Assembly: GCA_025964935.1 (NCBI GenBank)
Contig: JAOPXW010000175.1
Coordinates: 1 to 8,253 of the forward strand
Reading direction: 5' to 3'
Length of the DNA: 8,253 nt
Source of the DNA: Friedmanniella sp.
GTDB taxonomy: Bacteria > Actinomycetota > Actinomycetes > Propionibacteriales > Propionibacteriaceae
The notes under the pieces are model-generated. The model had not been told where the DNA came from. It did not search any database and worked only from the letters and a program-made list of their open reading frames with translations. A program made the position numbers and the translations under genes. This document shows, piece after piece, positions 4,643 to 8,253 of this stretch. Position 1 is the stretch's first letter. Each line of letters opens with the position of its first letter.

Positions 4643-6700
4643 TCAGGAGCGGCGACCGGCCGGAACTGCGGCCCCGACGGCCTCGTCGTCCTCGATCGCG
4701 GCGCTGAACTGCGACCGGTAGAGGTCGAAGTAGGCCCCCTCGGCGGCGAGCAGCTCGCGGTGGGACCCCTGCTCCACGATCCGGCCCGCCTCCATCACCA
4801 GGATCACGTCGGCGTCGCGGATCGTGGAGAGCCGGTGCGCGATCACGAAGCTGGTCCGGTCGCTGCGCAGCGCGGCCATGGCGTGCTGCACCAGGACCTC
4901 GGTCCGGGTGTCGACCGAGCTCGTCGCCTCGTCCAGGATCAGCAGCGACGGGTCGGCCAGGAACGCCCGGGCGATGGTGATCAGCTGCTTCTCGCCCGCG
5001 CTGACGTTGCTGCCCTCCTCGTCGATGACGGTGTCGTAGCCCTCGGGCAGGGTGCGCACGAATCGGTCGACGTACGTCGCCTCGGCCGCCGCCTGCACCT
5101 CGGCCTCGGTGGCGGTCGGTCGCCCGTACGCGATGTTGTCCCGGATGGTCCCGTGGTAGAGCCAGGTGTCCTGCAGGACCATGCCGATCTCGGACCGCAG
5201 CGCCGAGCGCGGGACCGCGGCGACGTCCACCCCGTCGAGGGTGATGCGGCCGCCGTCGAGCTCGTAGAACCGCATCACCAGGTTGACCAGGGTCGTCTTG
5301 CCGGCCCCGGTCGGTCCGACGATGGCCACCGTGCTGCCCGGCTCGGCGACCAGGGAGAGGTCGTGGATCAGCGGGACCGCCGGGTCGTAGGCGAAGGAGA
5401 CGTGCTCGAAGGCCACCCGTCCCCGGGTCGGGACCAGGGTCCCGGTCGCCTCGGGCGACTGCTCCTCCGCGTCGAGCACCTCGAACACCCGCTCGGCGGA
5501 AGCCACCCCGGACTGCAGCAGGTTGGCCATCGAGGCGACCTGGGTCAGCGGCTGGGTGAACATCCGGCTGTACTGGATGAAGGCCTGGACGTCACCCAGG
5601 TTCATGGTGCCCGTGGCCACCCGGAGCCCCCCGATGACCGCGATCACCACGTAGTTCAGGTTCCCGATGAAGAACATCGTCGGCATGATGATGCCGGAGA
5701 CGAACTGCGCGCCGAAGCTCGGCGTGAACAGCGCCTCGTTGCGGGCCGCGAACACCGCCTCGACCTCGCGCTGCCGCCCGAACACCTTGACCAGCGAGTG
5801 ACCGGTGAAGGCCTCCTCGATGTGCCCGTTGAGCTCGCCGGTCGCCTTCCACTGCTGCACGAACAGCTTCTGCGACCGTTTGCCGATCACGCTGGTGACC
5901 AGCACCGAGACCGGGATGGTGACCAGGGCGATGACCGCGAGCACGGGGGAGACCAGGAACATCATGACCACCACCCCGATCACCGTGAGCACCGCGGTGA
6001 GCAGCTGGGACAGGGTCTGCTGCAGGGCCTGGGCCACGTTGTCGATGTCGTTGGTGACCCGGCTCAGCAGCTCACCGCGGGTCTGCCGGTCGAAATAGCT
6101 GAGCGGCAGCCGGTTGATCTTGGCCTCGACCTGGTTGCGGAGTGTGTAGACCGAGCGTTGGACGGCCCCGTTCAGCAGGTAACCCTGCAGCCACATGAAC
6201 AGCGACGAGAGCAGATAGAGGACCAGCGCGAGCAGCAGCACGTCGCGCAGCCCGGTGAAGTCGATGCCCTGGCCCGGCACCACGTCGAGGCGGGCGACCA
6301 GGTCGGCGTAGGTCGAGTTGCCCTGCGCCCGCAGGGCGGCCACGACCTCGGCCTTGGTCGCACCGGGGGTCAGGTTCTTGCCCACGATGCCGGTGAAGAT
6401 CAGGTCGGTGGCCCGGCCCAGGATCCGCGGGCCCACCACGTTCATGATGATGCCGACCACGGCGAGCCCGACGACCAGGACGAGGATCAGCCGCTCCGGG
6501 GCGAGATGGCCGAGCAGCCGTCGCATCGACGGCCAGAACGCGATCGACTTCTCCACCGCCCGGGCCTGGCCCCAGTGGCCGCCCCGGTTGCCGTCGGTGG
6601 GCTGGTACTTGGGCCGTTCGGGGGCCTTGACCGTCCCGGCCGTCTCGGTCGTGGGGACGTCGGAGCCCGGCTCCGGCTCGGGTGTGGTGGTGCTGCTCAT
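4643..6700 (-). CDS. Heterodimeric type I ABC exporter, second subunit (carries the catalytic glutamate)
   Basis: The gene encodes 685 residues, a half-transporter with fused membrane and ATPase domains. An acidic, proline-rich N-terminal extension (1-50) precedes membrane helices at about 70-92, 151-173, 228-250, 252-272, 335-357 and a final one near 370-395. The ATPase domain has Walker A GPTGAGKTT (462-470, Lys468), Q-loop Gln510, signature NVSAGEKQ (565-572), Walker B LLILDE (586-591, catalytic Glu591) and switch His622 in AHRLST. The signature is altered (SAGEK instead of SGGQR), whereas Walker B and the switch histidine are intact. The ATG overlaps the upstream subunit's stop as ATGA (6700-6697), with GGAGG (6712-6708) 7 nt before it, so the two are translationally coupled. 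The pair resembles TM287/288-type exporters and mycobacterial Rv1272c/Rv1273c. The substrate, drug or lipid, cannot be read from sequence. The loop between helices 1 and 2 (about 103-150) is unusually long. Confidence 0.95.
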   Translation of the reverse strand: MSSTTTPEPEPGSDVPTTETAGTVKAPERPKYQPTDGNRGGHWGQARAVEKSIAFWPSMRRLLGHLAPERLILVLVVGLAVVGIIMNVVGPRILGRATDLIFTGIVGKNLTPGATKAEVVAALRAQGNSTYADLVARLDVVPGQGIDFTGLRDVLLLALVLYLLSSLFMWLQGYLLNGAVQRSVYTLRNQVEAKINRLPLSYFDRQTRGELLSRVTNDIDNVAQALQQTLSQLLTAVLTVIGVVVMMFLVSPVLAVIALVTIPVSVLVTSVIGKRSQKLFVQQWKATGELNGHIEEAFTGHSLVKVFGRQREVEAVFAARNEALFTPSFGAQFVSGIIMPTMFFIGNLNYVVIAVIGGLRVATGTMNLGDVQAFIQYSRMFTQPLTQVASMANLLQSGVASAERVFEVLDAEEQSPEATGTLVPTRGRVAFEHVSFAYDPAVPLIHDLSLVAEPGSTVAIVGPTGAGKTTLVNLVMRFYELDGGRITLDGVDVAAVPRSALRSEIGMVLQDTWLYHGTIRDNIAYGRPTATEAEVQAAAEATYVDRFVRTLPEGYDTVIDEEGSNVSAGEKQLITIARAFLADPSLLILDEATSSVDTRTEVLVQHAMAALRSDRTSFVIAHRLSTIRDADVILVMEAGRIVEQGSHRELLAAEGAYFDLYRSQFSAAIEDDEAVGAAVPAGRRS

Positions 6701-8253
6701 GCCATGGCCTCCGTTGCGCTGAGCTGGGAGTCGACGATCTCGGCGTACGTCGGACAGGTCACCAGCAGCTCGTCGTGGGTCCCGGAGCCGACGATCTCAC
6801 CGTGCTCGAGGACCAGGATGGTGTCGGCGTCGGCGATGGTGGCGACGCGCTGGCCGACGATGATCACCGCCGCGCCGCGGGTCTCGCGCTTCAGCGCGGC
6901 ACGCAGCCGGGCGTCGGTGGCGACGTCCAGGGCCGAGAACGAGTCGTCGAAGACGTAGATCTCGGGTTTCTTGATCAGGGCGCGGGCGATCGACAGCCGT
7001 TGTCGCTGACCGCCCGACACGTTCGTGCCGCCCTGGCTGATCCCGGCCTCGAGCTGGCCGGGCATGTCGCGGACGAAGTCCTCGGCCTGGGCGACCCGCA
7101 GCGCGGCCCACAGCTCGTCCTCGGTCGCCTCGGGCCGGCCGTAGCGCAGGTTGCTGGCCACGGTGCCGGAGAACAGGAACGGCTTCTGCGGGACCAGCCC
7201 GATCCGGCTCCAGAGCAGGTCCGGGTCGAGGTCGCGGACCTCGACCCCGTCGACCTGGACCGACCCGCCGGTCGCGTCGAAGAGCCGCGGGATCAGCGAG
7301 ATCAGGGTCGTCTTGCCGGACCCGGTCGACCCGATGATCGCGGTCGTCCGCCCGGGCTCGGCGGTGAAGCTGACGTCGTGCAGCACCGGGGCGTCCGCCC
7401 CGGGGTAGGTGAACTCGGCGCCCTGGAAGCGGACGACCGAGGTCCCCCGCAGCGCGGTCACCGGCTCGGCCGGCCGCTGGACGGTGGACTCGATGTCGAG
7501 CACCTCGCCGATCCGGTCGGCGCAGACCGCGGCCCGGGGGGCGATCATCAGCAGGAAGGTGGCCATCAGGACCGACATCAGGATCTGGACCAGGTAGGTC
7601 AGGAAGGCGGTCAGCGACCCGATCTGCATCTGGCCGGCGTCGATGCGCTGGGCGCCGAACCAGAGCACGGCCACGCTGGACAGGTTGAGGATGAACATCA
7701 CCAGCGGGAAGATCGAGGCCTGCAGCCGGCCCACCGAGGTCGCGGTGGCCGTCAGGGTGGCGTTGGCCTCGTCGAACCGGGCCACCTCGTACGGCTCCCG
7801 GACGAACGCCCGCACCACTCGGATGCCGGTGATCTGCTCCCGCAGGACGCGGTTGACCGCGTCGATCCGGGTCTGCATGACCTTGAACAGCGGGCGCATC
7901 CGGCGCACCAGCAGGAAGATCGAGATGCCCAGCAGCGGCACCGCCACCACGACCAGCCAGGACAGGCCGACGTCCTCTCGCAGCGCCATGATGATGCCGC
8001 CGACCATCGTGATCGGGGCGGTGATGAACAGCGTCGAGGACAGCAGCACCAGCATCTGGACCTGCTGCACGTCGTTGGTGTTGCGGGTGATCAGCGACGG
8101 TGCCCCGAAGTGGTTGAGCTCGCGGGCGGAGAAGGACAGCACCCGCTCGAAGATGCGGGCGCGCAGGTCGCGGCCGAAGCTCATGGCCGTCTTCGCGCCG
8201 AGGTAGGTCGCGGCGATGGCGCAGACGATCTGGACCAGGCTGACGGCGAGCAT
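6697..8253 (-). CDS. Heterodimeric type I ABC exporter, first subunit (degenerate ATP site), 5' end outside window
   Basis: The last 518 residues are visible. The ATG at the very window edge is probably an internal methionine: the visible protein starts in membrane helix 2, and about 60 residues with helix 1 should lie upstream. Further helices lie at about 70-92, 98-117, 183-203 and 213-238 of the visible part. The ATPase domain has Walker A GSTGSGKTT (308-316, Lys314), Q-loop Gln356, canonical signature NVSGGQRQR (411-419) and Walker B IYVFDD (432-437). Asp437 replaces the catalytic glutamate, and Gln468 (VGQRV) replaces the switch histidine. These changes are characteristic of the degenerate-site partner in heterodimeric exporters such as TM287. 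Its canonical signature completes the active site of the partner encoded at 4643-6700. It overlaps that gene by 4 nt and must precede it in the same transcript, whose promoter lies beyond the right edge. Confidence 0.95.
   Translation of the reverse strand: MLAVSLVQIVCAIAATYLGAKTAMSFGRDLRARIFERVLSFSARELNHFGAPSLITRNTNDVQQVQMLVLLSSTLFITAPITMVGGIIMALREDVGLSWLVVVAVPLLGISIFLLVRRMRPLFKVMQTRIDAVNRVLREQITGIRVVRAFVREPYEVARFDEANATLTATATSVGRLQASIFPLVMFILNLSSVAVLWFGAQRIDAGQMQIGSLTAFLTYLVQILMSVLMATFLLMIAPRAAVCADRIGEVLDIESTVQRPAEPVTALRGTSVVRFQGAEFTYPGADAPVLHDVSFTAEPGRTTAIIGSTGSGKTTLISLIPRLFDATGGSVQVDGVEVRDLDPDLLWSRIGLVPQKPFLFSGTVASNLRYGRPEATEDELWAALRVAQAEDFVRDMPGQLEAGISQGGTNVSGGQRQRLSIARALIKKPEIYVFDDSFSALDVATDARLRAALKRETRGAAVIIVGQRVATIADADTILVLEHGEIVGSGTHDELLVTCPTYAEIVDSQLSATEAMA
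6708..6712 (-). promoter_or_regulatory. Ribosome binding site of the second ABC subunit, inside the end of the first
   Basis: GGAGG on the minus strand lies 7 nt upstream of the ATG at 6700, within the last codons of the upstream gene. With the ATGA stop/start overlap, it identifies 6700 as the start and supports coupled translation in equal amounts, as expected for a heterodimer. Confidence 0.8.

Noticed and set aside
4589..6958. 789-codon open frame on the plus strand opposite the ABC exporter genes
   Set aside because: The translation is dominated by D, H, R, G, Q and V with no recognisable domain, and it lies antisense to two intact ABC subunits.
8251..8253. ATG at the right edge as the true start of the first ABC subunit
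   Set aside because: The visible protein begins in membrane helix 2 and lacks helix 1, so the gene must continue beyond the window.

Overview
The window is very GC-rich, with strong third-position G/C bias, GGAGG-type ribosome binding sites and a four-base ATGA stop/start overlap. All three point to a high-GC actinobacterium. The protein families would suit Nocardioides, Microlunatus or a relative, but that placement is an inference and no marker gene is present.

Layout, left to right. (1) Positions 1-651, minus strand: the N-terminal 217 residues of a membrane-anchored, Tat-dependent molybdopterin oxidoreductase of the sulfite-oxidase/YedY type. Its linker carries a 36-bp in-frame tandem repeat. 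(2) Positions 712-1176, plus strand: a small protein resembling SRPBCC-fold ligand-binding proteins, divergent from gene 1 across 60 bp. (3) Positions 1267-3528, plus strand: a complete cytoplasmic glycoside hydrolase family 3 beta-glucosidase. (4) Positions 3701-4579, plus strand: an orphan protein combining an AbiEi-like N-terminal helix-turn-helix region with a C-terminal DUF559/Vsr-like PD-(D/E)XK nuclease domain. (5) Positions 8253-4643, minus strand: two translationally coupled half-transporters of a heterodimeric type I ABC exporter. The first is cut by the window edge.

Most of the window is ordinary accessory or housekeeping content. The most unusual structure is around gene 4. Two copies of a 73-bp palindromic element (3532-3604 and 4566-4638; 59 of 73 positions identical without gaps) lie in the same orientation immediately before and after the nuclease gene. 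Both fold into a long stem with a 31-nt loop, and one base pair has changed compensatorily between copies (G-C to A-T). The second copy contains the nuclease gene's stop codon. A 5-bp dyad also covers the nuclease start codon. This resembles a nuclease gene travelling with, or acting on, REP-like palindromes, by analogy with RAYT/REP systems. The function and mobility are inference.

The genes do not form one pathway. The ABC pair works as one complex: the motif changes in the two subunits fit together into one consensus and one degenerate ATP site. The beta-glucosidase, the SRPBCC-like protein and the Mo-enzyme are separate units.
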